Positions 9,098-18,155 of a stretch of 64,000 bases of DNA are shown here, one piece after another; position 1 is the first letter of the stretch, and each line of letters starts with the position of its first letter. The position numbers were made by a program, and so were the translations under genes. Below the pieces are notes generated by a model, which was not told the origin of the DNA, searched no databases, and saw nothing but the letters and a program-made list of their open reading frames with translations. Source of the DNA: Methylobacterium platani. GTDB lineage: Bacteria > Pseudomonadota > Alphaproteobacteria > Rhizobiales > Beijerinckiaceae. The stretch covers positions 1 to 64,000 of the forward strand of contig NZ_LWHQ01000016.1 of NCBI RefSeq assembly GCF_001653715.1. The letters are read 5' to 3'.

Positions 9098-9853
9098 ATG
9101 CCCCCCTTCGACATCGACGCTGCCGTCGCAGCACTCCTCGACGCCCGCCGCACGGGCACCCGCCTCGACGTCCTCCCCGAGGGCGCCCGGCCGGGCAGCG
9201 AGGCGCAGGCCTACGCGGTCCAGGACGCGGTCGTGCGCGCGCTCGGCCCGGTCGCCGGCTGGAAGGTGGGGGCGCCGAGCGCTACCGCAACCCCGGCCCG
9301 GGCCGCGCTCAACGCCGACACCATCTTCGAGACCGAGACCCTGCCGGCCTCGCTGTTCCACCTGATCGGGGCGGAGGCCGAGATCGCCTACCGCTTCGGC
9401 CGCGACCTCCCCCCGGAGGCCGGCCCCTACGACCGGGACGCGGTGCTGGCGGCGGTGGAGACCCTGCACCCGGCGATCGAGATCGCCGATACCCGCTTCA
9501 CCGTGTTCGGCGCGGTCGATCCCCACAGCCAGCGCGCCGACCAGCAGAACCACGGCGTCCTGGTGCTCGGGCCCGGGCTGCGGGACTGGCGCCACCTCGA
9601 CCCGGTGACGCAAGCGGTGCGGCTCGCCATCGACGGAACCGTTCTCCACGAGAAGGTCGGCGGCAACTCGGCGGTCGACCCCGTGCGCCTGCTGGTCTGG
9701 CTCGCCAACGAGGGCGCGCGGTCGCTCGGTGGCCTCAAGGCCGGCCAAGTCGTCACCACCGGCTCCTGCACGGGCACGGATTTCGTCACGGCACCGACGC
9801 GGATCGCGGCGGAGTTCCCGGGATTGGGGAGCGTGGCGCTGGCGATCGGGTGA
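9098..9853 (+). CDS. 2-keto-4-pentenoate hydratase / fumarylacetoacetase-family protein
   Basis: 251 residues, 7 nt after ggt with a short GGTGA-type ribosome site, so clearly in the same operon. The fold marker is AGWKVGAPSATATPARA, the acidic metal-binding block AEAEIAYRFGRDLP, and the C-terminal TTGSCTGTDFVTAP. These match MhpD-type hydratases and related decarboxylases of the FAH superfamily, which act on enol forms of 2-keto acids with Mg or Mn. The true substrate is not evident. A paralogue with the same architecture lies at 34505-35284. Confidence 0.85.
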   Translation: MPPFDIDAAVAALLDARRTGTRLDVLPEGARPGSEAQAYAVQDAVVRALGPVAGWKVGAPSATATPARAALNADTIFETETLPASLFHLIGAEAEIAYRFGRDLPPEAGPYDRDAVLAAVETLHPAIEIADTRFTVFGAVDPHSQRADQQNHGVLVLGPGLRDWRHLDPVTQAVRLAIDGTVLHEKVGGNSAVDPVRLLVWLANEGARSLGGLKAGQVVTTGSCTGTDFVTAPTRIAAEFPGLGSVALAIG

Positions 9854-10040
9854 GCGTGGACGGCCGCTTGCGGCAGGGGGGCCGGAACACGGTGCTGGTC
9901 GATCGAGCGCCGCGCCCGCCCTCCACCGGCGTCGCCAGCGCGGGCGCGCCCACGGGGCGATGGCGGTCGTCATGGGTTCCCGGCCGGGTACGTCGCAATG
10001 CGGCACCCGGTTTCGCAACGTGATGACTCGCCACGTGATG

Positions 10041-10066
10041 AAATCCGGGAGGAGACTTCCGGATTT
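10041..10066. terminator. Candidate hairpin terminator
   Basis: Arms AAATCCGG (10041-10048) and CCGGATTT (10059-10066) with a 10-nt loop, followed by CCTCTC. It lies 187 nt after the last gene of the gamma-glutamyl operon. The AT ends of the stem are compatible with a weak intrinsic terminator in either direction. Confidence 0.35.
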
Positions 10067-10077
10067 CCTCTCATGAC

Positions 10078-10111
10078 GGTTTCCGGCTGATCGCTTCGCG
10101 ATGCGGAAACC
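10078..10111. repeat. Two-part hairpin element
   Basis: Outer arms GGTTTCCG (10078-10085) and CGGAAACC (10104-10111) enclose an inner stem ATCGC/GCGAT (10090-10094 and 10098-10102) with a 3-nt loop. The result is a long interrupted stem. No T-run follows. It may be a dispersed repeat or an RNA structure; copies elsewhere would decide. Confidence 0.35.
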
Positions 10112-10290
10112 GGCTTCGCTCAGGCGTGCGAAGCCCGCGGCTTCACCGCGCGGGCCGATGCACCGGACGCATCCGAAGGCGCGGCGGTATCATCCAGGGT
10201 CGATCCATCGCCCGATGGCCGAATGGACGATCTCCCTGCGCCGGCCGACGGGCACGCGACTCCGCCCTGCTCGCGCCGCAACATCCATCG

Positions 10291-11733
10291 TCAGAACAGC
10301 GGAAGGTCGTTATTCGCTCGATACCCCTTGAGCAAGTTCATCGGGACGGCGCTGATCAAGGCCGAGAAATTCGGTATGTCCGTCTCAAGCTGAAGTGGCG
10401 TCGAATTGACTCTGTTCCACCAGTCGGTCGAGATGACATTTGCGCGAAGGCCGTTTTTGCCAGCAAAGAAATTAGAAATCTCTACAGGAGCATTTGCAGG
10501 CATACCGGGTCCAGGGGCATAATAATTATATTGTGACATCAATGCCCAAACATGATCCCGGGGCTTTGCCAGCGCGTCCAATTGCTGCTGCATATATCCT
10601 GCGATCGTACCCCACTTGGCGACACTCGTGCCCGCCCAGTATTGCTCGACGGCGTCGGCCCAGAAGGTCGTGTTGTCGCGCAACCAGGCGCGCACGCCGT
10701 CGGTGATGGCGCCGCCGGAATGCTGCCCCATGCCGACGACGACCCGGCCGGGCTGACCGAGGAGTTCCGACACCGTGTGAGCGCTGGCAGAGCGCGGGAT
10801 CTGCAAGTCGCCGATCATCGCCTGCGTCAGCGCCGCCAGATCGTGGAAATCGGCCTCGCTCCAATCGCCCTCGAACCGGTGATAATCCAGGATGACGAGT
10901 TCGCTGCGTACCTCCGCCAGGAAGCCCAGGACCTGACCGAGACCGTCCTTGTACGAGAGATTGGTCAGGTAATCGCCATGACAGAACTGGAACCTGTCAG
11001 TGCCGCTGCCGTCGATGCGCAACCGGATGTCGAGCGCCCGGATTCCCTGCTCCAGTTGCTCCTGCAGGCTGAGGTACTGGGTCTGCACCCACTGCTGCGA
11101 TACGCCGGTGGCCGCATAGGTGCCGGCATCGTGCGTTCCCGGCAGGGTGAGCTCGGGGATTGTGAGATTCTGCAGGCAGACGGAATACGCCTCCATCCAG
11201 TTCTTCGACCAATGCTTGACGGATGACCGCAGAGCGGACCAATCCGACGTCGTTCCGTCCGGGCCGTAGACGGGGACCGGGTACGCGGATAAGGGCTTCT
11301 GCTCGAAGCCGGGAAAGTATCCGATTGCGATCGTGACGACACCATCGTGTATCCACCCGACCGGCGAGTGGTTGCTGCCGTCCCGCGGCGGATAGACGGC
11401 GTAGCCCGGGGGAACGCCGACCCATTCCACCGAGAACCCATATCCTGCCTCGGACGGTGGATACGGGCTCGGCAGGTTGTTGACCCCGTTCTTGGCGACG
11501 TGAATCCTCACCTCGAAATGTTCGACACCGTCCAGGACATAGATCGCATCGGCAGCATCGTCGATGCTGTATGTGAACGCACCCTGATCGAATTCACTAT
11601 AGAATTGCGCAAAATCGTTCGCCCTGACGCGATCGACGGGAGCCCACCCCATCTGATATTTTGACTGTCCGATCAACTTGAGATCATGTGGCGTTGCGTT
11701 GACGATCTGAAGAGAAAATCCAGTGGTTGTCAC
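10291..11733 (-). CDS. PI-PLC X-domain protein with unassigned N-terminal domain
   Basis: 480 residues. The C-terminal two-thirds carries the phosphatidylinositol-specific phospholipase C X-box: TLPGTHDAGTY (catalytic His near residue 200), then ALDIRLR and FQFCHGDY (second His near 252), and later VILDYHRFEG. This is the single-domain bacterial type that cleaves phosphoinositides or GPI-like substrates. Residues 1-170 (from FSLQIVNATPHDLKLI to about GYFPGFEQ) are rich in aromatic and beta-type residues and may be a lectin- or pore-former-like sandwich; that is a guess. No signal peptide is seen. GC is clearly lower than in neighbours and the gene stands alone, which suggests horizontal transfer. 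Function in this bacterium is unknown. Confidence 0.75.
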   Translation of the reverse strand: MTTTGFSLQIVNATPHDLKLIGQSKYQMGWAPVDRVRANDFAQFYSEFDQGAFTYSIDDAADAIYVLDGVEHFEVRIHVAKNGVNNLPSPYPPSEAGYGFSVEWVGVPPGYAVYPPRDGSNHSPVGWIHDGVVTIAIGYFPGFEQKPLSAYPVPVYGPDGTTSDWSALRSSVKHWSKNWMEAYSVCLQNLTIPELTLPGTHDAGTYAATGVSQQWVQTQYLSLQEQLEQGIRALDIRLRIDGSGTDRFQFCHGDYLTNLSYKDGLGQVLGFLAEVRSELVILDYHRFEGDWSEADFHDLAALTQAMIGDLQIPRSASAHTVSELLGQPGRVVVGMGQHSGGAITDGVRAWLRDNTTFWADAVEQYWAGTSVAKWGTIAGYMQQQLDALAKPRDHVWALMSQYNYYAPGPGMPANAPVEISNFFAGKNGLRANVISTDWWNRVNSTPLQLETDIPNFSALISAVPMNLLKGYRANNDLPLF

Positions 11734-11948
11734 ACTATGGCTCCGAATCTCGAATCACCGGGATCAAGTCGGAATGTATATTCTATCGCCCCTGCGTCAA
11801 TGCATGACGGCAGCACGCGATCGAGAAGATGATTTTTAAAATTGCGTAGATTGCCGAAAAACAAGAGACCTAGTAATTTATACAGCCGGTTTTCGAATCG
11901 GCGGCGCTCATCGACGCTCCTCCGCGGACCGGCCCCGCCTCCGGCGGG

Positions 11949-14354
11949 TCACGGGTCCGCGCGTCGTCCGCCCGCGTCCAGCGCCGCCGGCCGCCCGATG
12001 AGGTAGCCCTGCACCTCCGTGCAGCCCTCCCGCCGCACCGCCGCGAACTGCTCCTCGGTCTCGATGCCCTCGGCGGTGACGGTCGCGCCGAGCTGCGCCC
12101 CGATGCCGACCACTGCGCGCACGATGGCGGCGGTGCCGGGATCGGCAATGTCGGCGACGAAGGACCGGTCGATCTTGATCGTGTCGAAGGGAAAGCGGCG
12201 CAGGTAGCTCAGGGACGAGTAGCCGGTGCCGAAATCGTCGAGCGCGATCCGCACCCCGAGGCGTCGCAAGGCCCGCAGCCGGTCGGCCGCCTCGCCCTCG
12301 ATCGGCACGGTCTCGGTGATCTCGATCTCGAGGCGGTGCGGCGGAAGCCCGGATGCGCGCAGGGCGCCCCGGACGGTGGCGACGAAGGGGCCGTGCCGCA
12401 TCTGCACCGCCGAGACGTTGACGGCGACCCGGGCGCCGTCGGTCCAGGCCGCCGCGTCGTGGCAGGCCCGGCGCAGGATCCAGGCGCCGAGGCGGTCGAT
12501 CAGCCCGGTCTCCTCGGCGAGCGGGATGAAGGCCCCGGGGGGCACGAGGCCGCGGGTCGGGTGGCGCCAGCGCACCAGCGCCTCGCGGCACACGGTCCGC
12601 CGCTCCGCCGCGGTGACGATCGGCTGGTAGTGCAGCGCGAACTCAGCCCGCTCGAGGCCGAGGCGCAGATCGAGCTCGAGGCCCTGCCGCTCCTCGGCCG
12701 CCGCGTCCATCGCCGGGTCGTAGAGCCGGAAGGTGTTGCAGCCGGCGGCCTTGGCGCCGTAGAGTGCCCGGTCGGCCCGGGCCATCAGGGTGTCGGCGTC
12801 GCCGCCGTGCCGGGAGCTCAGCACCACACCGATGCTGACGCCGACATGCATCGGCCGGCCGGCGACCGTGATGGGGGCCTGCATCGCCTCGACGAGGGCG
12901 GCGGCGGCCTGCGAGGCCGCCAGGGCATCGGATTCGGGGAGCAGCACCGCGAACTCGTCGCCGCCGAGCCGCGCGATCGTGTCGCGCGGGACGAGGACCG
13001 CCCGCATCCGCCGGGCGACCTCGCGGAGCAGCGCGTCGCCCGCGGCGTGGCCGAGCGTGTCGTTGACGACCTTGAACCGGTCGAGGTCGAGCCATAGCAG
13101 CGCGCAGCCGCCCGCCGCCAGCAGGGCGTCGAGGCGCTCGCGGAACAGGACCCGGTTCGGGAGGTCGGTGAGCGCGTCGTGGCGCGCCATGTGGGCGATC
13201 CGCCGCTCGGCCTCGCGGCGCGCCGTGACGTCCTCGACCTGCAGCAGGGTGGAAGGGGGCGAGGCGGCGACGGGATCGGACGGCAGGTGCAGGCGCACCG
13301 CCGAGACCCGGGCCCAGAGCGTGCCGCCGTCCCGGCGGCGAAAGCGCAGCTCGGCCGTCGCCGGCCCGTCCTCCCCGGCCGCGCGGGCCAGCACGTCGCC
13401 GAGGAGGCCCGCCTCCTCGGGCGGGACGAGGGCGGCGAGCGGCCGCCCCAGGAGACCGGCCGCGTCGATGTCGAGCGCGTCGCGGAAGGCGCGGTTCGCC
13501 TCGACGAGCAGGCCCTCGGCATCGACCACCAGCATCCCGGACGGGGCGTGCTCGAGGATGCCGCGGAAATGGCTCGCGCTGCGGCGCGCCTCGGCCTCGG
13601 CGGCCCGGAGCGCCGCCTGCTCGCGCTTGAGCCCGGTGATGTCGAAATGGGCCCCGGTGCGGGCGCCGCCCGCGCGCGCATGCTCGATCACCCGGATCCA
13701 GCGCTCGCCCGGCAGCGGCACCTCGAACGGCGCGCCCTCGAAGCGCAGGGATTCGCGCAGGCGCGCCAGGAGCTGGTCCGGGGGCGCCTCGGCGGCCTGC
13801 TGCCAGGCCCGCACGACCACCGCCTCGAAGGTCAGGCCGACGGCCTCGGCCGGGGCCACGCCGTAGAGCTGGCCGAACTGCCGGTTGGCCGAGACGATGC
13901 GCCCGTCGGCATTCGCCGCCGCGATGCCGTCCGGCGCGCCCTGGGCCGCCTCCGCGGCGGCGCGGGAGCCTGCGGGCGCGGCCTCCCGGGTGATCGGCCG
14001 CCACAGCCGCACCCGGCCGAGGCCCGGGATGGTCTGGGTCGAGACCCGCAGCCAGGTGCCGCGATGCTCGAACTCGTAGGGACGGGTCTGGGCCTGGTGG
14101 CGGGCGATCCCGCTCGCGACGTATTCCTCGATGTAGGGCAGCTCGTCGGAGGTCAGGCGGGTGCGGTAGAACCGCAGCAGGTTCTCGCGGTAAGGCTCGC
14201 CGGCCCGCACGAACCCGTCATGCTCGGGGAAGAGGTACAGGAAGGTCTGGTTCCAGCCGAGGGTCCGGTCGTCGGCGTCGAAGGCGCACAGGCCGATGTC
14301 GAGGCCGTCCAGCAGGTCGGCGAGGAGGCCGAGGCTCGGCCTGGGCTTCAGCAT
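11949..14354 (-). CDS. PAS-GGDEF-EAL cyclic-di-GMP regulator
   Basis: 801 residues from ATG 14354. Order: an N-terminal PAS-like region (1-115) of the type seen in PAS_7 proteins, a second PAS (about 130-240), a third PAS (about 270-390), GGDEF (about 400-555) and EAL (about 565-790). The GGDEF motif is intact (LGGDEFAVLL, near residue 463), so diguanylate cyclase activity is possible. The EAL signature EALVRWRHP, the DDFGTGYSSL loop and TAEGIETEEQ are also intact, so c-di-GMP phosphodiesterase activity is possible. No membrane segment is visible, so it probably senses a cytoplasmic signal. The open frame continues 441 codons upstream, antisense to the binding-protein gene; that part is not coding. 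Confidence 0.92.
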   Translation of the reverse strand: MLKPRPSLGLLADLLDGLDIGLCAFDADDRTLGWNQTFLYLFPEHDGFVRAGEPYRENLLRFYRTRLTSDELPYIEEYVASGIARHQAQTRPYEFEHRGTWLRVSTQTIPGLGRVRLWRPITREAAPAGSRAAAEAAQGAPDGIAAANADGRIVSANRQFGQLYGVAPAEAVGLTFEAVVVRAWQQAAEAPPDQLLARLRESLRFEGAPFEVPLPGERWIRVIEHARAGGARTGAHFDITGLKREQAALRAAEAEARRSASHFRGILEHAPSGMLVVDAEGLLVEANRAFRDALDIDAAGLLGRPLAALVPPEEAGLLGDVLARAAGEDGPATAELRFRRRDGGTLWARVSAVRLHLPSDPVAASPPSTLLQVEDVTARREAERRIAHMARHDALTDLPNRVLFRERLDALLAAGGCALLWLDLDRFKVVNDTLGHAAGDALLREVARRMRAVLVPRDTIARLGGDEFAVLLPESDALAASQAAAALVEAMQAPITVAGRPMHVGVSIGVVLSSRHGGDADTLMARADRALYGAKAAGCNTFRLYDPAMDAAAEERQGLELDLRLGLERAEFALHYQPIVTAAERRTVCREALVRWRHPTRGLVPPGAFIPLAEETGLIDRLGAWILRRACHDAAAWTDGARVAVNVSAVQMRHGPFVATVRGALRASGLPPHRLEIEITETVPIEGEAADRLRALRRLGVRIALDDFGTGYSSLSYLRRFPFDTIKIDRSFVADIADPGTAAIVRAVVGIGAQLGATVTAEGIETEEQFAAVRREGCTEVQGYLIGRPAALDAGGRRADP

Positions 14355-14639
14355 GCGGGCGACCTCGATGGCACGATGCGTCGCGACCGGTCGCGGCGAC
14401 CGGTCCTCCGGGACGTGCGGATCGACGGCGGCCCGCTCCACGTCCCGCTCACCGTAGCCGCAACCGGGCTGACGCTCCCTTAACGTCAGGCGTGTCGCGC
14501 GTCGGGGCTCCGCCGGGCCGCGCGGGGCATCGGTGCGCACGCGGCGCTTGCCTCGCGGGCCCGGATAGGCTGTGAAGGGCGAACAGACGACAGGGCGACC
14601 TCGCGCGGGAACGACGCGGGCGCCCGGGAGGAGCCCACG

Positions 14640-15851
14640 ATGATCCGTTTGACCGCCGCCCTGACCGGAGCCGCCTTGACGCTCGCGGCGCTCGCCGCCC
14701 CGGCCGCGGCGCAGATCTCCGACGACAGGGTGCGGATCGGCGTGCTCACCGACCTCTCGGGCCCCTACGCCGACAGCGGCGGGCGCGGCTCGGTGGCGGC
14801 GGCCGAGATGGCGGTCAAGGATTTCGGCGGCAGCATACGGGGCAAGCCGGTCGAGATCGTCTCGGCCGACCACCAGAACAAGCCGGACGTGGCGTCCAGC
14901 ATCGCCCGGCGCTGGTACGACGTCGACCAGGTCGACGCCATCGTCGACCTGCCGGTGACGGCGATCGCGCTCGCCGTGCAGGCGGTCGCCAAGGAGAAGA
15001 ACCGCACGGTGATGATCACCGCGGCGGCGACCTCCGACCTCACCGCCAAGACCTGCTCGCCCGTGAGCTCGCACTGGACCGACGACACCCACGCGCTCAC
15101 CGCCGGCACGGCGCGGGCGGTGTTCGAGCGCGGCGGGAAGTCGTGGTACTTCATCACCGTCGACCACGCCTTCGGCCACGCCCTGCAGAAGGAGGCGACC
15201 ACGGTCGTCGAGTCGCTCGGCGGCAAGGTGGTCGGCACCTCGCGCCACCCGATCAACACCGCCGACTACTCCTCCTTCCTGCTCCAGGCCCAGAGCTCGG
15301 GGGCGGACGTCGTCGCCTTCGCCAGCGTCGGCGACGACTTCACCAAGGCGGTCAAGCAGGCCGACGAGTTCGGCCTGACCGGGGGCCGCCAGACGCTGAC
15401 GGGCTTCCTCGTCTACGTCACCGACATCAAGGGCCTCGGCCTGCCGGTGGCGCGCGGCCTGACCTTCTCCTCGGCGTTCTACTGGGACCAGAACGACGCC
15501 GCCCGGGCCTTCGCCACGCGCTTCCACGAGCGCACCGGCGCGATGCCGACGAAGAACCAGGCGCTGATCTACGCCGCGGTGACCCACTACCTGAAGGCGG
15601 TCGACAAGGCCGGCACCGACGAGGCGGTCGCCGCCAACGCCGCCATGCGCAGCCTGCCGGTGGCGTTCTTCGACCACCCCGCCACCTTGCGGGCCGACGG
15701 GCGCCTCCTCTACGATCCGGTGCTCTACCGGGCCAAGGAGCCCGCCGCCTCCAAGGGCCCGTGGGACCTCTATGAGGTGCTGCGCACCATCCCGCAGGGC
15801 GAGGCCTTCCTGCCGATGAACCCGGCCTGCGCCCCGAAGGAGCGCGGATGA
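14640..15851 (+). CDS. ABC transporter substrate-binding protein, branched-chain amino acid type
   Basis: 403-residue periplasmic binding protein of the LivJ/UrtA class. Signal peptide MIRLTAALTGAALTLAALAA, cleavage near AAAQ, then VRIGVLTDLSGPYADSGG, the standard first strand. GGGAGGAG lies ahead of the ATG. No permease or ATPase gene is nearby, so it either serves a transporter encoded elsewhere or has a sensing role. Its stop overlaps the start of the cytochrome P450 gene, so the two are made from one message. That suggests the ligand may be related to the P450 substrate (inference). Confidence 0.88.
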   Translation: MIRLTAALTGAALTLAALAAPAAAQISDDRVRIGVLTDLSGPYADSGGRGSVAAAEMAVKDFGGSIRGKPVEIVSADHQNKPDVASSIARRWYDVDQVDAIVDLPVTAIALAVQAVAKEKNRTVMITAAATSDLTAKTCSPVSSHWTDDTHALTAGTARAVFERGGKSWYFITVDHAFGHALQKEATTVVESLGGKVVGTSRHPINTADYSSFLLQAQSSGADVVAFASVGDDFTKAVKQADEFGLTGGRQTLTGFLVYVTDIKGLGLPVARGLTFSSAFYWDQNDAARAFATRFHERTGAMPTKNQALIYAAVTHYLKAVDKAGTDEAVAANAAMRSLPVAFFDHPATLRADGRLLYDPVLYRAKEPAASKGPWDLYEVLRTIPQGEAFLPMNPACAPKERG

Positions 15852-17119
15852 GCGGTGCGAGCCGGACGGGCGATCCCGCCCTCGCCGCGGGGTTCGACCT
15901 CAGGCGCCTGCCGGAGGGGTTCATCGCGAACCCCTACCCGGCCTACGCGGCCCTGCGCGCCCACGCGCCGGTCCACCGGATGGGCCGGGGGCCTTCGGGC
16001 GAGGACCAGATCCTGCTCACGCGCTACGCCGACCTGGAGCGGGTCTACAAGGACGCCGCGACCTTCAGCTCGGACAAGACCGTCGAGTTCGGGGCCAAGT
16101 TCCGGATCGACTCCCGGGGCGAGGCCGGGCCCTCGCCGCTCTACCGGCACCACACGACGAGCCTCGTCTTCAACGATCCGCCGCGCCACACGCGGGTCCG
16201 GCGCATCATCGCGGGGGCGTTCACGCCGCGGGCGATCGCCGCGATGGAGGCCGGCATCGTCGCGCTGGTCGATCACCTCCTCGACGCCGCCGAGGCGCGG
16301 GGCCGCATCGACCTGATCGAGGACTTCGCCGCCGCGATTCCCGTCGAGGTGATCGGCAACCTGCTGGGCGTCCCGCGGAGCGAGCGCGGGCCGCTGCGCG
16401 ACTGGTCGCTGGCGATCCTCGGCGCCCTCGAGCCCGTCCTGTCGCCGGAGGTCGAGGCCGCCGGCGACCGGGCGGTGACGGGGTTCCTGGCCTATCTCGA
16501 GCACCTCGTCGCCGACCGTCGCCGCCGGCCGGGCGATCCGGACAAGGATATCCTCACCCGCCTGATCCAGGGCGAGGTCGGCGGCGAGCGGCTCTCGCCC
16601 GAGGAACTGCTGCAGAACTGCATCTTCATCCTGAATGCCGGGCACGAGACCACCACCAACCTGATCGGCAACGGCCTCCACCTGCTGACCGAGCATCCCG
16701 ACGCCCGCGCGCGGCTCCTCGCCGAGCCGGAGCTGATGCGAAAGGGCGTCGAGGAGGTGCTGCGCTTCGAGAGCTCGAACCAGCTCGGCAACCGCGTGGC
16801 GACGACGGGCTTCGCGATCGAGGGCCAGGACTTCCCGGCCGGGACCCAGATCACGCTCTGCATCGGCGCCGCCAACCGCGATCCGGCGCAGTTCCCCGAT
16901 CCCGACACCTTCGACGTCGCCCGCGATCCCAACCGCCACCTCGCCTTCGCGAGCGGCATCCACCAATGCGTCGGCATGGCGGTGGCCCGGCTCGAGGGCC
17001 GGATCGCGCTGTCGCGCTTCCTCGCCCGCTTCCCGGATTACCGCCTCGACGGGATGCCGGAGCGCTCGCAGCGGGTGCGCTTCCGCGGCTTCCTGCGGCT
17101 GCCGGCGCGGCTGGGATAG
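15848..17119 (+). CDS. Cytochrome P450
   Basis: Soluble bacterial P450, 423 residues, start ATG 15848 overlapping the binding-protein stop. The I-helix oxygen motif is AGHETTT (His near residue 266), the K-helix ExxR is EVLR, and the heme loop is FASGIHQCVG with Cys374 as the expected thiolate ligand. Length is normal for class I P450s, which need a ferredoxin and ferredoxin reductase; neither is encoded next to it. The substrate cannot be told from sequence. Linked to an orphan amino-acid-type binding protein, which is unusual. Confidence 0.93.
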   Translation: MSGASRTGDPALAAGFDLRRLPEGFIANPYPAYAALRAHAPVHRMGRGPSGEDQILLTRYADLERVYKDAATFSSDKTVEFGAKFRIDSRGEAGPSPLYRHHTTSLVFNDPPRHTRVRRIIAGAFTPRAIAAMEAGIVALVDHLLDAAEARGRIDLIEDFAAAIPVEVIGNLLGVPRSERGPLRDWSLAILGALEPVLSPEVEAAGDRAVTGFLAYLEHLVADRRRRPGDPDKDILTRLIQGEVGGERLSPEELLQNCIFILNAGHETTTNLIGNGLHLLTEHPDARARLLAEPELMRKGVEEVLRFESSNQLGNRVATTGFAIEGQDFPAGTQITLCIGAANRDPAQFPDPDTFDVARDPNRHLAFASGIHQCVGMAVARLEGRIALSRFLARFPDYRLDGMPERSQRVRFRGFLRLPARLG

Positions 17120-17133
17120 GCGCTTCCCTCAAG

Positions 17134-17157
17134 CACAAGCGACCTCAAGCGCTTGTG
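17134..17157 (+). terminator. Hairpin after P450 gene
   Basis: Arms CACAAGCG (17134-17141) and CGCTTGTG (17150-17157) with an 8-nt loop, starting 15 nt after the P450 stop. It probably separates the P450 transcript from the reductase operon. No T-run follows, so it may depend on Rho or act as a 3' stabiliser. Confidence 0.4.
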
Positions 17158-17234
17158 TGCGGGCGGGGCGTGGGCAGGCCTCCCGCCGCGCCCTACTCTC
17201 CCGCCGGCGATCGACGAGCCGAAGGGATCTTTGC

Positions 17235-18155
17235 ATGACGCTCCACCGCCGCGCCGTGCTGGCCGGCTCCTTCGCCTGTTCCCTGGCGGCCGGCCTGGCC
17301 TCCGGCCGCGCCTCTGCGCAGGGCGACGGCCTGATCCGCCGCCCGATCCCCTCCACCGGCGAGACGGTGCCGGCGATCGGCATAGGCACCTCGCGGCGCT
17401 ACGACGTGGCGCCGGATTCGGACGCGATGGCGCCGCTGCGCGAGACGGTGGCGCGGTTCGTGGCGCTCGGCGGCACGGTGATCGACACCGCGCCGGATTA
17501 CGGCCGGGCCGAGGAGGTGCTGGGCCGGATCCTGACGGACACGGGCTTGCGCGAAAAAGTCTTCCTGTGCAGCAAGGTGGCGGCGCGGGGACGCGAGGCG
17601 GGGCAGGCGCAGATCGCGCAGTCGTTCCGCCGCCTCGGCACCGACCGGATCGACCTGATCGCGGTCCACAACCTGATCGACCCGGCGGCGCAGCTGCCGC
17701 TCCTGCGCGAGCTGAAGGAGAGGAAGCGCATCCGCTACCTCGGCGCCACCACCTGGGCCGAGGGGCAGTACGGCGACCTCGAGGCCCTGATGAAGGCCGA
17801 GACGCTCGACGTGATCCAGGTCAACTACGCGGTCGACGCCCGCCGGGCCGCCGAGCGCATCCTGCCGCTGGCGCGGGACCGCGGCGTCGCCGTGATGGTC
17901 AACGTGCCGTTCGGGCGCGAGCGGCTGTTCAACCTGGTGCGCGGCCGCGACCTGCCGCCTTTCGCCGCCGAGTTCGACTGCGCGAGCTGGCCGCAATTCT
18001 TTCTCAAGTACGTCCTGTCGCACGAGGCGGTGACCTGCCCGGTGCCGGGCACCGCGCAGGTCCGCTACGTCGAGGACAATCTCGGCGCCGCCCGCGGGCG
18101 CCTGCCCGACGCCGCCACCCGCCGCAAGATGGAGGAACTGATCGATGGCCTGTGA
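17235..18155 (+). CDS. Aldo/keto reductase with Tat-type signal
   Basis: 306 residues from ATG 17235. Residues 1-30 are a twin-arginine-type leader: HRRAVLAGS, a hydrophobic stretch and an AxA-like end (GRASAQG). The body is an NAD(P)H-dependent aldo/keto reductase. The tetrad is visible as Asp and Tyr in VIDTAPDYG, Lys in LCSKVA and His in IAVHN. A beta-barrel segment and the C-terminal VTCPVPGTAQVRYVEDN cofactor loop follow. Exported reductases of this family are annotated from time to time, but how they would keep NADPH outside the cytoplasm is unclear. Its 3' end overlaps the next gene by 11 nt. Confidence 0.87.
   Translation: MTLHRRAVLAGSFACSLAAGLASGRASAQGDGLIRRPIPSTGETVPAIGIGTSRRYDVAPDSDAMAPLRETVARFVALGGTVIDTAPDYGRAEEVLGRILTDTGLREKVFLCSKVAARGREAGQAQIAQSFRRLGTDRIDLIAVHNLIDPAAQLPLLRELKERKRIRYLGATTWAEGQYGDLEALMKAETLDVIQVNYAVDARRAAERILPLARDRGVAVMVNVPFGRERLFNLVRGRDLPPFAAEFDCASWPQFFLKYVLSHEAVTCPVPGTAQVRYVEDNLGAARGRLPDAATRRKMEELIDGL

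Larger units (their letters stand above)
9854..10290. other. Intergenic region with two hairpins
   Basis: About 440 nt between convergent genes. No coding frame is convincing. It holds two strong inverted repeats (10041-10066 and 10078-10111), listed separately, which may end transcription from the left-hand operon. Confidence 0.35.

Noticed and set aside
10126..10536. 136-codon plus-strand frame before the PI-PLC gene
   Set aside because: It overlaps the 3' end of the PI-PLC gene antisense and crosses a composition boundary; no protein features.
14355..15677. Long minus-strand open frame extending the GGDEF-EAL gene by 441 codons upstream
   Set aside because: It is antisense to the well-supported binding-protein gene, has the Arg/Gly/Val-rich composition of a GC-driven shadow, and lies before the natural PAS start at 14354.
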